Shown: positions 32,578 to 42,227, counted from the first letter of the stretch. The stretch is 64,000 nucleotides of DNA from Paenalcaligenes faecalis (GCF_027557445.1 NZ_CP106841.1:544001-608000), one strand, 5' to 3'. Made by a program: numbers and translations. The notes: a model not told the origin generated them from the letters alone.

Positions 32578-32676
32578 TATAATTACTAATTGACGGCCCA
32601 TAAAGCTTAATGGGCCGTTTATTTATTGCACGTCAGGGCATACTCAGCCCTGTCGCATGTTTACTGAGGTTATAAA
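32578..32676 (+). promoter_or_regulatory. rpsO promoter and structured leader
   Basis: TATAAT (32578-32583) is followed 10 bp later by a perfect 9-bp stem ACGGCCCAT/ATGGGCCGT (32593-32618) with a T-rich tail, and then CAGGGC/GCCCTG (32634-32652) shortly before the ribosome site. S15 represses its own translation through leader structure in other bacteria; the first hairpin also looks like an early attenuator. Confidence 0.5.
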
Positions 32677-32946
32677 ATGTCTGGTACAAATATCAACAAA
32701 GCCGAAGTCGTTGAAAAATTTCAGCGCGCTCAAGGCGATACAGGTTCTCCTGAAGTCCAAGTAGCACTACTAACTGCACGCATTAACGTGCTAACTGACC
32801 ACTTCAAGAGCCACAAAAAAGATCATCACTCACGCCGTGGTTTGTTACGTATGGTTAGCCGTCGTCGTAAATTGCTCGACTACTTAAAAGACCGTAAACC
32901 TGATTCTTACCGCGACCTAATCGAAAAACTCGGTCTGCGTAAGTGA
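32677..32946 (+). CDS. rpsO: 30S ribosomal protein S15
   Basis: 89 residues, the standard length. S15 binds helix 22 and the three-way junction of 16S rRNA early in small-subunit assembly. Conserved segments are [22 protein letters not shown] and [21 protein letters not shown]. It lies upstream of pnp, as in most proteobacteria, with a terminator-like hairpin between them. Confidence 0.98.
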   Translation: MSGTNINKAEVVEKFQRAQGDTGSPEVQVALLTARINVLTDHFKSHKKDHHSRRGLLRMVSRRRKLLDYLKDRKPDSYRDLIEKLGLRK

Positions 32947-32970
32947 TTCACGGGCTTGCCCCGCGATACA

Positions 32971-33017
32971 GCCGTGCATGGTGCGAACTTTGCTTCGCAT
33001 GTGCGCGGCTTTTTTAT
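32971..33017 (+). terminator. Hairpin between rpsO and pnp
   Basis: Long imperfect stem (GCCGTGCATG... against ...GTGCGCGGC) followed by TTTTTTATT. In E. coli a terminator and an RNase III processing site lie at this place. Confidence 0.75.
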
Positions 33018-33034
33018 TGTAAGGATATATCCTA

Positions 33035-35173
33035 ATGTTCAACAAAGTGACAAAGTCATTTCAGTATGGACAGCACCAAGTTGTAATTGAAACAGGTGAG
33101 ATTGCTCGCCAAGCTTCCGGTGCTGTATTAGTTTCCATTGAAGACACGGTTATTCTAGCCACAGTGGTTGGTGCTAAGACTGCAAAAGCAGGCCAAGACT
33201 TCTTTCCTTTAACTGTTGATTACGTTGAGAAAACCTATTCTGCCGGTCGTATTCCTGGTGGTTTTTTCAAACGCGAAGGCAAGCCTTCTGATCGTGAAAC
33301 ATTAACTGCGCGTTTAATTGATCGTCCTTTACGTCCATTGTTCCCCGAAGGATTCTATAACGACGTACAGATCATCATTCATGTGCTATCTGTAAACCCA
33401 GAGATTAATCCTGATATTCCAGCCTTGATCGGTGCATCAGCTGCGTTGGCTATTTCTGGTATTCCTTTCAATGGCCCTGTAGGCGCAGCTCGCGTAGGCT
33501 ATTTGAATAATGAATATGTATTGTGCCCCTCCTCTTTGCAGATGGAAGAGTCCTCATTGGATTTAGTTGTTGCTGGTACAGAGGCTGCTGTTTTAATGGT
33601 TGAGTCTCAAGCCGAACAATTGTCTGAAGACGTGATGCTTGGTGCGATTGCTTATGGTCATGAGCAAATGCAAAAAGCAATTAATGCCATTAATGAGCTA
33701 GTCGAAGAGGCCGGAAAACCTGAGTGGGATTGGCAGCCTCCTGCGGCTAATGATGCATTGATTGAAGCCGTTAAGTCCGCTGCTTTTGAAGACCTAAAAT
33801 CGGCCTACCAAATTCGTCAAAAACAAGCTCGTACTGACGCATTGAAAGCCGTATATAGCAAAGTACATCAAACCTTAGCGGACCAAGCTCAAGCCAATGG
33901 TACTGATAAAGTGGACGGTGTCGAGGTCGATAACATTATGTTCGGTTTCGAGAGTGAAATCGTTCGTGGTCAGATTCTAAATGGTGAGCCGCGTATCGAT
34001 GGCCGTGATACACGCACCGTACGTCCTATTGAAATTCGCTTAGGTGTGTTGCCTCGTGCGCACGGTAGTGCGTTGTTCACTCGTGGTGAAACACAAGCTT
34101 TAGTCGTGACCACATTAGGTACTAAACAAGACGAGCAAATCATTGATTCCGTGATGGGCGAATCCCGTGATCGCTTTATGCTGCATTACAACTTCCCTCC
34201 TTTTGCTACGGGCGAAACAGGTCGTTTTGGTGCTCCTAAGCGTCGAGAAATTGGTCATGGTAACTTGGCTAAACGTGCCTTAACTCCTTTGCTACCTGCT
34301 CCAGAAGATTTCCAGTACTCATTGCGCGTAGTGTCTGAGATTACTGAGTCGAATGGTTCTTCCTCTATGGCCTCCGTATGTGGTGGTTCTTTGGCTATGA
34401 TGGATGCAGGTGTGCCAATGACAGATCACGTTGCTGGTGTTGCTATGGGTCTAATCAAAGATGGCGGTAAATTCGCTGTCTTAACAGACATTCTTGGTGA
34501 TGAGGATCATCTTGGTGACATGGACTTTAAAGTCGCTGGCACTAAAGATGGCGTGACAGCCCTACAGATGGATATCAAAATCCAAGGTATTACCACCGAG
34601 ATCATGCAGGTTGCATTGGCTCAGGCCAAAGAAGGCCGTATGCATATTTTAGGTCGTATGCAGGCGGCATTAGATGGCTCTCGTACAGAGCTATCCGCTT
34701 TTGCGCCTCGTATGCTAACCGTTAAAATCAATCCCGATAAGATTCGTGATGTAATTGGTAAGGGTGGTGCCACCATTCGTAGCCTAACCGAAGAAACCGG
34801 TACGCAAATTGATATTGGTGATGATGGCACGATTACTATTTCTAGCGCAGATCTAGACAAAGCCCAAGAGGCTGAGCGTCGTATTAAAGAACTCACCGCA
34901 GAGGTTGAGGTGGGTCAAGAATACGAAGGTCCAATTGTTCGTGTATTGGATTTTGGTGCCATTGTTCAGGTATTACCTGGTAAAGATGGCTTGCTGCATA
35001 TCTCTGAAATCGCAAACTACCGCATTAATAATATTAATGATGTTGTGTCAGTGGGTCAGGTGGTACGCGTTAAAGTTATCGAAGCCGATGATAAAGGTCG
35101 CTTACGTTTATCCATGAAAGCGATTGGCGGTATCGAAGCCCAAGGTGGCCCTCAAGCTCCTTCTGAAGATTAA
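33035..35173 (+). CDS. pnp: Polyribonucleotide nucleotidyltransferase (PNPase)
   Basis: 712 residues. Two RNase PH-like cores surround an alpha-helical linker, followed by a KH domain (about 560-620, [19 protein letters not shown]) and an S1 domain (about 625-695, [33 protein letters not shown]). It degrades RNA phosphorolytically from the 3' end and is part of the degradosome. The ribosome site AGGA lies within the 12-bp palindrome AGGATATATCCT directly before ATG 33035. In other bacteria pnp is autoregulated through its leader. Confidence 0.97.
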   Translation: MFNKVTKSFQYGQHQVVIETGEIARQASGAVLVSIEDTVILATVVGAKTAKAGQDFFPLTVDYVEKTYSAGRIPGGFFKREGKPSDRETLTARLIDRPLRPLFPEGFYNDVQIIIHVLSVNPEINPDIPALIGASAALAISGIPFNGPVGAARVGYLNNEYVLCPSSLQMEESSLDLVVAGTEAAVLMVESQAEQLSEDVMLGAIAYGHEQMQKAINAINELVEEAGKPEWDWQPPAANDALIEAVKSAAFEDLKSAYQIRQKQARTDALKAVYSKVHQTLADQAQANGTDKVDGVEVDNIMFGFESEIVRGQILNGEPRIDGRDTRTVRPIEIRLGVLPRAHGSALFTRGETQALVVTTLGTKQDEQIIDSVMGESRDRFMLHYNFPPFATGETGRFGAPKRREIGHGNLAKRALTPLLPAPEDFQYSLRVVSEITESNGSSSMASVCGGSLAMMDAGVPMTDHVAGVAMGLIKDGGKFAVLTDILGDEDHLGDMDFKVAGTKDGVTALQMDIKIQGITTEIMQVALAQAKEGRMHILGRMQAALDGSRTELSAFAPRMLTVKINPDKIRDVIGKGGATIRSLTEETGTQIDIGDDGTITISSADLDKAQEAERRIKELTAEVEVGQEYEGPIVRVLDFGAIVQVLPGKDGLLHISEIANYRINNINDVVSVGQVVRVKVIEADDKGRLRLSMKAIGGIEAQGGPQAPSED

Positions 35174-35202
35174 TTATTGATAGTAATTAATAGTTAATTG
35201 TA

Positions 35203-35236
35203 AAAGTCCCCCGAGTTATTCGAGGGGCTTTTTTTG
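35203..35236 (+). terminator. Intrinsic terminator after pnp
   Basis: AAGTCCCCCGAG pairs with CGAGGGGCTT across a TTATT loop, followed by a T run. Confidence 0.9.
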
Positions 35237-35305
35237 TATTTATGATTTTAATTGAAGCTCACCCAGCTAAAGCAAGGTGATTCTTGTTGTCATCGGTTTA
35301 GGCGC

Positions 35306-36573
35306 CGTGATATTCAATCACGCCCGTCTTCTAAAACCTCTTCCAAGCGTTTCGTGTGTCGGCACTCCCTGCCGCCACAAACCGGTTCCTTCACGAGTCG
35401 CAGCCCTTCTTTGTGAATGTTGATTGCGGCATTCAGATCGCGGTCATGCGTCGCCCCACAAGGGCAGGTCCACCGCCGAATGGCGAGTGACCACTGACCT
35501 TGGTAGAGCTCCCCACATTGACTACAGGTTTTGCTAGAAGGGAACCATTGACTAATGGCAGAAAGCGTTCTTCCATACCAGTCTGCCTTGTAGCTCAATT
35601 GCCTTACTATTTCACCGAAGTTGACATCATGCAATTGTTTCGCCAATTTACGGTTTTTCACCATGTTTTTGACCTTTAATGACTCAATACTTATCACTTG
35701 ATTTTCGTTTATAAGTTTTCTCGTCATTTTATGGGTTACATCATGACGGCAATTCGCGATCTTTTCGTGGATTTTCGCCACCACGCGTTGTTGCTTACTA
35801 AAATTCGCCGAGCCTTTGACTTTCTTGGCTAGTTTTCGCTGTGCTTTAGCCAGTTTTTTAGCGTATTTATTCGTTAAACGCGGGTTAGTAAACCGCTGGT
35901 CATCAGAACAAACCGCTAACTCCGCAATGCCCACATCCACGCCCACCGTTTTACTCACCTCGGGCAGCAGTTGAACCGCTTCTTTTACTAAAATAGACAC
36001 AAAATATTTGCCTGTTTTTGTTTTAGACACGGTCAATGAGCTAGGTGTTCCCGTGAACAAACGCGACCAGCGGATTTTTAATGGCTGTTTCATTTTCGCC
36101 AACGTGAGGGATAGCGCCTTAGCGTCCCACTTAAAGGCGTTGTTCATATAGCTGGCCGATTGTTTTGCCTGTTTACGCTTAAATTTCGGGTAACCAAACC
36201 CTGAGGCAAAAAAGGAACGGAAAGCTTTTTGCAAATGGCGAAGCGACTGCTGCAACGGCACGCTAGAGACGTCTTTCAACCAAGCGTGCTTTGGACTGCG
36301 TTTAAGCTGATTGAGGTGGTTGTTCCAATCGTGGTAATTGGTTTTATTGCCTAACTCGTATTGTTCTTTAGAGAAACCAAGCGCGGCGTTATAGGTGAAA
36401 CGAACACAACCAAAGGTATGCGCCAAGAATGCAGCTTGCTCTTGGGTGGGGTAAAATCGGTATTTATACGCCACTTGTTTCACTTTTCCTCTCCTAATAC
36501 TGTTTTATTACACAGGAAAAACTGCTTGTGGCGCACGTGCTGATTGAATATATCTTGCCGCGTTTTGCGGCAA
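35306..36573 (-). mobile_element. IS605/IS1341-type orphan-tnpB element (minimal extent)
   Basis: A tnpB gene without a tnpA, flanked by hairpins at both sides: CGTGAT/ATCACG (35306-35322), overlapping the tnpB stop, and TTGCCGC/GCGGCAA (36555-36573) upstream of its start. Such subterminal hairpins mark the ends of IS200/IS605 elements. True cleavage sites were not located, so the element may extend some tens of bases further on each side (an additional hairpin-like stretch lies at about 36590-36612). Confidence 0.6.
35314..36483 (-). CDS. tnpB: Orphan TnpB RNA-guided nuclease (IS605 type)
   Basis: 389 residues, complete. RuvC residues are Asp183 (GVDVGIAELA), Glu267 (VISIESLKVKNM) and the HDRDLNAA motif at 346-353; zinc-ribbon cysteines are 320, 323, 340 and 342. 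It therefore looks catalytically competent. It belongs to a different branch from the IS607 TnpB near the window start, with low identity and local-like base composition, suggesting long residence. No Y1 transposase gene is nearby, so movement would need a transposase in trans. It lies directly behind the pnp terminator and upstream of, and divergent from, an autotransporter gene. Confidence 0.93.
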   Translation of the reverse strand: MKQVAYKYRFYPTQEQAAFLAHTFGCVRFTYNAALGFSKEQYELGNKTNYHDWNNHLNQLKRSPKHAWLKDVSSVPLQQSLRHLQKAFRSFFASGFGYPKFKRKQAKQSASYMNNAFKWDAKALSLTLAKMKQPLKIRWSRLFTGTPSSLTVSKTKTGKYFVSILVKEAVQLLPEVSKTVGVDVGIAELAVCSDDQRFTNPRLTNKYAKKLAKAQRKLAKKVKGSANFSKQQRVVAKIHEKIANCRHDVTHKMTRKLINENQVISIESLKVKNMVKNRKLAKQLHDVNFGEIVRQLSYKADWYGRTLSAISQWFPSSKTCSQCGELYQGQWSLAIRRWTCPCGATHDRDLNAAINIHKEGLRLVKEPVCGGRECRHTKRLEEVLEDGRD

Positions 36574-36693
36574 CGTCTTACATCCTCCACCTGAAGGAAG
36601 AGGTTTTCGACGTAATCTGATAAAAATAAAGCTTGTTATTGGTGCTGATCTCTTGAATAATTTAGACACAATTTATTCAAAAAAGGAAGGGGC

Positions 36694-39465
36694 ATGCCAT
36701 TATTTCACGTCAGTAAACTAATGCGTCATTTGTTGGTGATAGGAATGGTTAGTGCGCCATTAGCCACATTGGCGCAAGATGCCGAGTTTGAGTTGCAGCA
36801 CGGCTTAAAAATGATTAAGGCCGATGAGGCTTATGCGCAAGGGTTCACAGGCAAAGGTGTGGTTGTTGCGGTGGTGGATAGTGGCATAGATTCGGATCAT
36901 TCTGAGTTTTTTGGAAAGCTTTTAGCTGGCTTTGATTTCAGCACAAATCAGATGATTTTGCCTAGATCGGGAAATACGGACTTACCCACCGTGGACGAGA
37001 ATGGGAACCTAAATGTGTTAGGGCATGGCACGCATGTATCAGGCATTATTGCTGCAAATAAAGATGGTCAAGGCATGCATGGGGTTGCATATGATAGTCA
37101 GCTATTTATGGTTAAACTTGCCGATGATTTTGAGGAAGCTTTTGTCAGAGTAGCAAATCAAGGTGCAAAAATCGTCAACCTAAGTTTAGGGCTTAATGAG
37201 TGTTATGGGCTTGATTCCGATACCGATTTTTGTAATGTGACAGAATACGCTTACGAAGACCTAACAGGGCTGGAAGACGAACCCGGACTTCTTAGGGGCT
37301 TACAGGCCCTTCACGAGCAAGATGTCTTAGTAGTGGCCGCAACAGGTAATGAGCAACAACCGCATTCTGATGTGTTGGGTGGGATGCCTTATCTAGTCCC
37401 TGAATTGGAAAGTACGTCGTTGGTAGTGGCATCAGTAAATCGCTTCAATGAGTTGGCAAGCTACAGTAATCAGTGTGGTGTTGCTGCTGATTGGTGTTTA
37501 AGCGCTCCAGGCGGAGATGACACAGATAGAGATAATATGCCAATCGTCTCTAGCGTACCTGGCGGGGGCTATGCTGGCGATACTATGGTGGGTACTTCTA
37601 TGGCGGCCCCTCATGTAACTGGTGTGGCCGCATTGGTAGCCGAGGCTTTCCCTTATTTTAGTGCTAATAACTTACAGCAAACCTTATTAACAACAGCGAC
37701 CCCTCTAGGTGATCGCTCTCTATATGGTTGGGGTTTAGTTAATGCAGGCAAGGCCGTTAATGGTCCGGCTCAGTTTATTCATGTTTTTCAGGCTGATACC
37801 AAAGGAATGGACTCCGTCTTTTCTAATGATATTTCTGGAGAAGGGGCTTTGCTTAAAACGGGCTTAGGGCGCTTAGAACTATCAGGGCAAAATACCTTTT
37901 CTACGGCCTCCCTAGAAATGGGAGAGTTAGCCATTACAGGAACCCATGCTAATGCGATTGTTACTCAAAAAGACACGCAGTTGACGGGTGACGGTAAAAT
38001 AGGCCAAGCGGTGGTGGCAGGAGTCATTGCACCAGGGGTTAGAGAAAAAAATCCGTTTGGTCATTTAACCATAGAGGATGCTTTTGTCGCAGAGCAAGGG
38101 GCTGTTCTTGATATAGCCACTTCTATTGATGGGGATAGTAGTCAGCTACGTGTCAATGGTGCGTCATTCTTGGACGGAATGGATATTGTTTTGTCAGGAA
38201 ATGCGTTTAGGCCGGGTGTTTCCTATACCGTTTTACAAAATAATAGCGATATCGCGGGGCAGGTGGGACATTTAACCGGTGGCAGTACGACATTTTTGGA
38301 AAGCCGACTAGAGCAGGGGTTAAATCAAGTTCAAGCCCATATCGTGCGTAATAACTTGTCTTTGGCTTCTTTTGCACAAACAGCAAACCAAAAAGCAGTC
38401 GCCCAAGGGCTTGACGAGCATTCAGCTGGGCCCGTGATAGGGCTGCAGCCTCTTTATGATTCGTTGTTAAATAGTGATGGATCTTCATTGCCTCAATTAG
38501 GGCAGCAGCTAAGTGCAGAGGTTTACAGTACAACTAAAGCGGCGTTGGTGCAGTCGGATAGACGTTGGGCGCAGCAGTTATTACGCCAGTCCAGAACACT
38601 TCAATCCGCTGATTCACTTCCTGTGTGGGTTGATATCTCTAGCTCTAGACAGCAATTAGGTGCGAAAAATGGCGCTTCTAAGGCTAAGTTTAATCAAACG
38701 GGGGTTGCATTAGGCGCGCAGTGGGATATGAACTCTCAGTGGGCATTGGGTGCGGCACTTGCCTATCAGGATGGAAAGCTGAATGTGCGTGAGCGTGATG
38801 AGCAGGCCAAGAGCAAGAGTTACAGTGCCGCCTTGTATGCGAAAACTCAGTTTCCTTTGACCTCTGGTTCTGGTGCCATCAATTGGTTAAGTGGAATGAG
38901 CTTTACACACCACCGTGTTGATTACAAGCGCACCTTCTCAGCTTTGGAAAATCAGCGTTTAGCATCCAAAGCCAATACAAATAACTATCAACTATTTACC
39001 GAGCTAGGACTACCTATTGCTTTGAGTGAGCAATGGAATATAGAGCCATTTTTGGGAGCAGGTTGGTTGCATAGTCGCGCTGGGGCTGTGGCAGAAGAAG
39101 GGGGCTATACCGCTTTAAGTCAGAACTCTACTACGTTAAACACAGGTTATGCTCAATTAGGCTTACGCAATGCTTATGAATGGGGTTTAGCTAACGGACA
39201 GGTTGGGTCTGCTTATTTGGATTTGGCATGGCAGCATGGTTTTGGTAAAGAGCAACCACGTAGTCGTTTGCATTTTTCGGCAAATGAACACGTAGGATTT
39301 ACCACGCATGGTGCTAGTCTAAGCAAAAACAGTCTGCAGCTAGGAGTAGGTGCTGCGCTAGCATTAACCGCATCTAGTCATGTCTCTTTGTCGTATCAAG
39401 GAGCCTTCGCTGGATCAGGTTCTCATCAGCATGGGGGTATGCTGAGTTTGCAGCATCGCTTCTAA
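36694..39465 (+). CDS. Subtilisin-type (S8) serine protease autotransporter
   Basis: 923 residues. A signal peptide ends near ATLAQ, followed by a subtilase domain with the full triad: Asp62 (VVDSGID), His111 (GHGTHVSG), Ser302 (GTSMAAPH), plus the oxyanion Asn219 (ATGNE). A beta-helical stalk spans about 360-560. The C-terminal 270 or so residues form the outer-membrane barrel, ending in aromatic QHRF. Relatives include SphB1 of Bordetella and NalP/AspA of Neisseria, which mature other surface proteins. This one has no lipobox, unlike SphB1 and NalP. Possible substrates are not encoded nearby. A strong AAGGAAGGGG site precedes the ATG. Confidence 0.93.
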   Translation: MPLFHVSKLMRHLLVIGMVSAPLATLAQDAEFELQHGLKMIKADEAYAQGFTGKGVVVAVVDSGIDSDHSEFFGKLLAGFDFSTNQMILPRSGNTDLPTVDENGNLNVLGHGTHVSGIIAANKDGQGMHGVAYDSQLFMVKLADDFEEAFVRVANQGAKIVNLSLGLNECYGLDSDTDFCNVTEYAYEDLTGLEDEPGLLRGLQALHEQDVLVVAATGNEQQPHSDVLGGMPYLVPELESTSLVVASVNRFNELASYSNQCGVAADWCLSAPGGDDTDRDNMPIVSSVPGGGYAGDTMVGTSMAAPHVTGVAALVAEAFPYFSANNLQQTLLTTATPLGDRSLYGWGLVNAGKAVNGPAQFIHVFQADTKGMDSVFSNDISGEGALLKTGLGRLELSGQNTFSTASLEMGELAITGTHANAIVTQKDTQLTGDGKIGQAVVAGVIAPGVREKNPFGHLTIEDAFVAEQGAVLDIATSIDGDSSQLRVNGASFLDGMDIVLSGNAFRPGVSYTVLQNNSDIAGQVGHLTGGSTTFLESRLEQGLNQVQAHIVRNNLSLASFAQTANQKAVAQGLDEHSAGPVIGLQPLYDSLLNSDGSSLPQLGQQLSAEVYSTTKAALVQSDRRWAQQLLRQSRTLQSADSLPVWVDISSSRQQLGAKNGASKAKFNQTGVALGAQWDMNSQWALGAALAYQDGKLNVRERDEQAKSKSYSAALYAKTQFPLTSGSGAINWLSGMSFTHHRVDYKRTFSALENQRLASKANTNNYQLFTELGLPIALSEQWNIEPFLGAGWLHSRAGAVAEEGGYTALSQNSTTLNTGYAQLGLRNAYEWGLANGQVGSAYLDLAWQHGFGKEQPRSRLHFSANEHVGFTTHGASLSKNSLQLGVGAALALTASSHVSLSYQGAFAGSGSHQHGGMLSLQHRF

Positions 39466-39480
39466 GCTGGTAGTAACACA

Positions 39481-39509
39481 AGGAGCGCTGGAATTATTCC
39501 AGCGCTCCT
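39481..39509 (+). terminator. Intrinsic terminator after the autotransporter gene
   Basis: Perfect 12-bp stem beginning AGGAGCGCTGGA and ending TCCAGCGCTCCT, followed by a weak T-rich run. Confidence 0.75.
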
Positions 39510-39542
39510 ACGTATTTTAAATTCTTATAGCAATGGCCTACG

Positions 39543-39581
39543 AAAAAGCCCTGCAAAGAGATTGTCTTTGCAGGGCTTTTG
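39543..39581 (-). terminator. Terminator after tRNA-Leu/tRNA-Ser
   Basis: AAAAGCCCTGCAAAG pairs perfectly with CTTTGCAGGGCTTTT; positioned just after the minus-strand tRNA pair and usable in both directions. Confidence 0.85.
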
Positions 39582-39586
39582 AATTT

Positions 39587-39673
39587 TGGTGCATCCACCC
39601 GGAATCGAACCGGGACGAACTCGCGTTCGAGGGATTTTAAGTCCCTTGCGTCTACCTATTCCGCCATGGATGC
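39587..39673 (-). tRNA. leuZ: tRNA-Leu(TAA)
   Basis: Acceptor stem GCATCCA/TGGATGC with an encoded ACCA end. Anticodon stem GGGAC/ATCCC region with loop CTTAAAA, anticodon TAA. Long variable arm as in class II tRNAs. 87 nt. Type is clear; the symbol follows general usage. Confidence 0.95.
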
Positions 39674-39692
39674 GGCGTTGTGTTAGTGATGC

Positions 39693-39782
39693 TGGCGGAA
39701 GCGGTGAGATTCGAACTCACGGATGGGTTACCCCATCGCTGGTTTTCAAGACCAGTCCATTCAACCGCTCTGGCACGCTTCC
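39693..39782 (-). tRNA. serT: tRNA-Ser(TGA)
   Basis: Acceptor stem GGAAGCG/CGCTTCC, discriminator G and an encoded CCA. Anticodon loop CTTGAAA, anticodon TGA. Long variable arm containing GATGGGG/CCCATC. 90 nt; 19 bp upstream of tRNA-Leu(TAA), so both probably share a transcript. Confidence 0.95.
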
Positions 39783-39955
39783 ATTTGGTGCCGCAAAAAC
39801 ACAAATTTCTTAGCTGTTTAGATAAGTCTGTAACTGCTAAAAAAACTATATTAACCGAACAAAATAAATTTGTCACGCTATTTTTATAAAAATCAGCTAA
39901 ATGACGTATAACGGATGCTTTACAATGCTTAAAACCAACTAACGTGGAGAGAGAG

Positions 39956-40942
39956 ATGAGTCAAACTATGCTTGCTATTGAAATTACTACACCTGGTGGG
40001 CCAGAGGTTTTAAAGCCTGTGCAACGACCGTTGCCTAAAGCAGCGGCAGGACAGGTATTGATTAAGGTAGAGGCCGCGGGAATTAACCGTCCCGATGTTT
40101 TTCAGCGTAAAGGGGCTTATCCTGCACCAGCAGGAGCATCTGACTTACCTGGTCTAGAGGTTTCGGGCACGATTGTTGAGGGTGATTTAGCCGGGACCGA
40201 TTTTAAAATAGGTGATGCCATATGTGCGTTATTGCCAGGAGGCGGGTATGCGCAGTATGCACTAGCACAGGCAGAGCATTGTTTACCAGTGCCTAATGGT
40301 TTCTCGATGGTAGAGGCTGCAGGCATTCCTGAGACCTTTTTCACCGTCTACAGTAATATTTGGATGAGAGGTCAACTGCAAAAAGGTGAGACATTACTGG
40401 TGCATGGCGGAGCGAGTGGTATAGGAACAACGGCGATTCAGCTTGCTGTAGCGATGGGACATACTGTTTTTGCAACAGTAGGCTCCGATGAGCGAGTAGA
40501 GGCCGTTGAAAAGTTGGGTGCGATTGGTATTAACTACAAAAAGCAACAGTTTGAGCAGGTCGTGAATGAGCGTACTAATAATAAAGGCGTTGATGTTATT
40601 TTAGATATGGTGGCGGGTGACTATCTAAATCGAGACCTTACTTGTTTGGCTGATGATGGTCGTATAGTGGTGATTGCGTTATTGGGCGGTGCTAAAGGGG
40701 AAGTCGATGCGGGGCAAATTCTACGCCGTCGATTAACCATTACGGGCTCAACCCTACGCCCTAGGTCTAATCAGGTAAAGGCTGATATTGCAGCAGCTCT
40801 TCATAAGAACGTATGGCCTTTATTAGTTAGTGGTCAGGTTAAACCTTTAATTCACGCTACATTTTCTTTGGATCAGGCTGATCAGGCCCATGCGTTAATG
40901 GATAGTGGCGAGCAAATAGGCAAAATTATTCTTACTGTCTAG
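39956..40942 (+). CDS. NAD(P)H:quinone oxidoreductase of the zinc-independent MDR family
   Basis: 328 residues from ATG 39956, after a GGAGAGAGAG site. It is a medium-chain dehydrogenase/reductase of the quinone oxidoreductase/PIG3 type: AGINRPDVFQRKGAYPAP, LPGLEVSGTI and the cofactor loop HGGASGIGTTAIQLA near residue 148, and it lacks the zinc ligands of alcohol dehydrogenases. It reduces quinones or related enones with NADPH in the cytoplasm. It precedes tpiA as in several betaproteobacteria. The physiological substrate is not known. Confidence 0.88.
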   Translation: MSQTMLAIEITTPGGPEVLKPVQRPLPKAAAGQVLIKVEAAGINRPDVFQRKGAYPAPAGASDLPGLEVSGTIVEGDLAGTDFKIGDAICALLPGGGYAQYALAQAEHCLPVPNGFSMVEAAGIPETFFTVYSNIWMRGQLQKGETLLVHGGASGIGTTAIQLAVAMGHTVFATVGSDERVEAVEKLGAIGINYKKQQFEQVVNERTNNKGVDVILDMVAGDYLNRDLTCLADDGRIVVIALLGGAKGEVDAGQILRRRLTITGSTLRPRSNQVKADIAAALHKNVWPLLVSGQVKPLIHATFSLDQADQAHALMDSGEQIGKIILTV

Positions 40943-41022
40943 GCATAAACTTAGGTGGCGCGCTACAATACTTGGTTTATCCACATGAATTGTGGTGTAA
41001 ACCACACAGCTGGGTTTTTGAT

Positions 41023-41763
41023 ATGACTAAACAACGATTGGTAATGGGTAATTGGAAGATGCATGGTTCGTTAGCATCTAATCAGCAATTACTAGAACAA
41101 CTTATCGCCGGCTTAGGCAGTGCCCACTCACACAGTGATGTTGTTGTGTGTGCGCCACATCCTTATTTGGCACAATTGCAGCAGATCCTGACCAATACTG
41201 CTATTCAATGGGGCGCTCAAAATCTAAGTGAGCATACTCAGGGTGCATTTACAGGAGAAGTCTCTCCGTTAATGCTGAAAGACTTTGGTTGTCAGTGGGT
41301 GTTGGTTGGGCACTCAGAGCGACGAGCCCTGTACGGAGAAACGGATGCGGATGTTTTGGCAAAGACTGTCGCTGCTCTTGATGCCGGACTGACTCCAGTT
41401 GTTTGTGTGGGTGAAACCGAATCAGAACAGGCTGCTGGCCAAACACAGGCAGTTATTTTGCAACAGTTGCAGTCCATATTAAAATTAGAGACTGCTTTGT
41501 TATCACGGATTGTGGTGGCTTATGAGCCTGTTTGGGCCATAGGTACCGGTAAAAGTGCTACACCAGAACAAGCTCAGGCTGTACATGCATATATTAGAGG
41601 CTTATTAGCCCGGCATCATGTTGCAGCGGTTCAGGTTCTTTATGGTGGTAGTGTCAATGCAGGCAATGCCGCGGATTTGTTTGCTATGCCAGACATTGAT
41701 GGGGCTTTAGTTGGTGGTGCTTCTCTCAAGGCCGCTGATTTCTTATCTATAGCAGCCGCTTAA
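41023..41763 (+). CDS. tpiA: Triose-phosphate isomerase
   Basis: 246 residues from ATG 41023. It interconverts dihydroxyacetone phosphate and glyceraldehyde 3-phosphate. The catalytic residues are visible as Lys in GNWKMHG, His in VGHSERR and Glu in AYEPVWAIGTG; the phosphate loop YGGSVNAGN is present. A longer in-frame start at 40972 is unlikely because the family begins close to the NWK motif. No strong Shine-Dalgarno is seen. secG follows after 19 bp. Confidence 0.96.
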   Translation: MTKQRLVMGNWKMHGSLASNQQLLEQLIAGLGSAHSHSDVVVCAPHPYLAQLQQILTNTAIQWGAQNLSEHTQGAFTGEVSPLMLKDFGCQWVLVGHSERRALYGETDADVLAKTVAALDAGLTPVVCVGETESEQAAGQTQAVILQQLQSILKLETALLSRIVVAYEPVWAIGTGKSATPEQAQAVHAYIRGLLARHHVAAVQVLYGGSVNAGNAADLFAMPDIDGALVGGASLKAADFLSIAAA

Positions 41764-41782
41764 ACGGCTCGGAGTGTATTTC

Positions 41783-42175
41783 ATGGAATGGTTAACTTCC
41801 GTATTGCAGGCGGTTCAAGTAATTGCATCGCTATCAATTATTGGTTTGGTGCTTTTGCAGCAGGGCAAGGGCGCAGATATGGGTTCAGCCTTTGGGGCGG
41901 GAGCCTCAGGTAGTGTATTTGGCGCCGCTGGTGCGGCTAACTTTTTATCACGCATGACTAAATACGCAGCCATTGTGTTTTTTGTCGCTACAGGTGGGTT
42001 GGCTTGGACGGCACATCATCCTGTCAGGGTGGAGACCGAAAGCAGTATCATGCAGGGTTTTGAGTCAGTGGTTCCAGGTTCTGCCCCATCTTCTGTTGTT
42101 CCTGTGCCACAAGCTGCAAATGATTTAAGTGTGCCTTCTTTATCTGCTGAGCCTCAAGAAAAAGCCGCAGAGTAA
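41783..42175 (+). CDS. secG: Preprotein translocase subunit SecG
   Basis: 130 residues from ATG 41783, eight bases after GGAG. Two membrane helices flank the conserved loop VLLQQGKGADMGSAFGAGASGSVFGAAG. SecG assists the SecYEG channel in protein export. The C-terminal tail (Ser, Pro, Val, Glu rich) is extended, as is usual in this lineage. The tpiA-secG-tRNA-Leu-nuo order is typical of Burkholderiales. Confidence 0.95.
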   Translation: MEWLTSVLQAVQVIASLSIIGLVLLQQGKGADMGSAFGAGASGSVFGAAGAANFLSRMTKYAAIVFFVATGGLAWTAHHPVRVETESSIMQGFESVVPGSAPSSVVPVPQAANDLSVPSLSAEPQEKAAE

Positions 42176-42227
42176 AAAAACTAGCGCATTGGGCAATATC
42201 CTACTGATGTTGCTAAATAGATACAAA

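Noticed and set aside
38207-38533. 108-codon minus-strand frame inside the autotransporter gene
   Set aside because: Antisense shadow of the stalk region without any recognisable domain.
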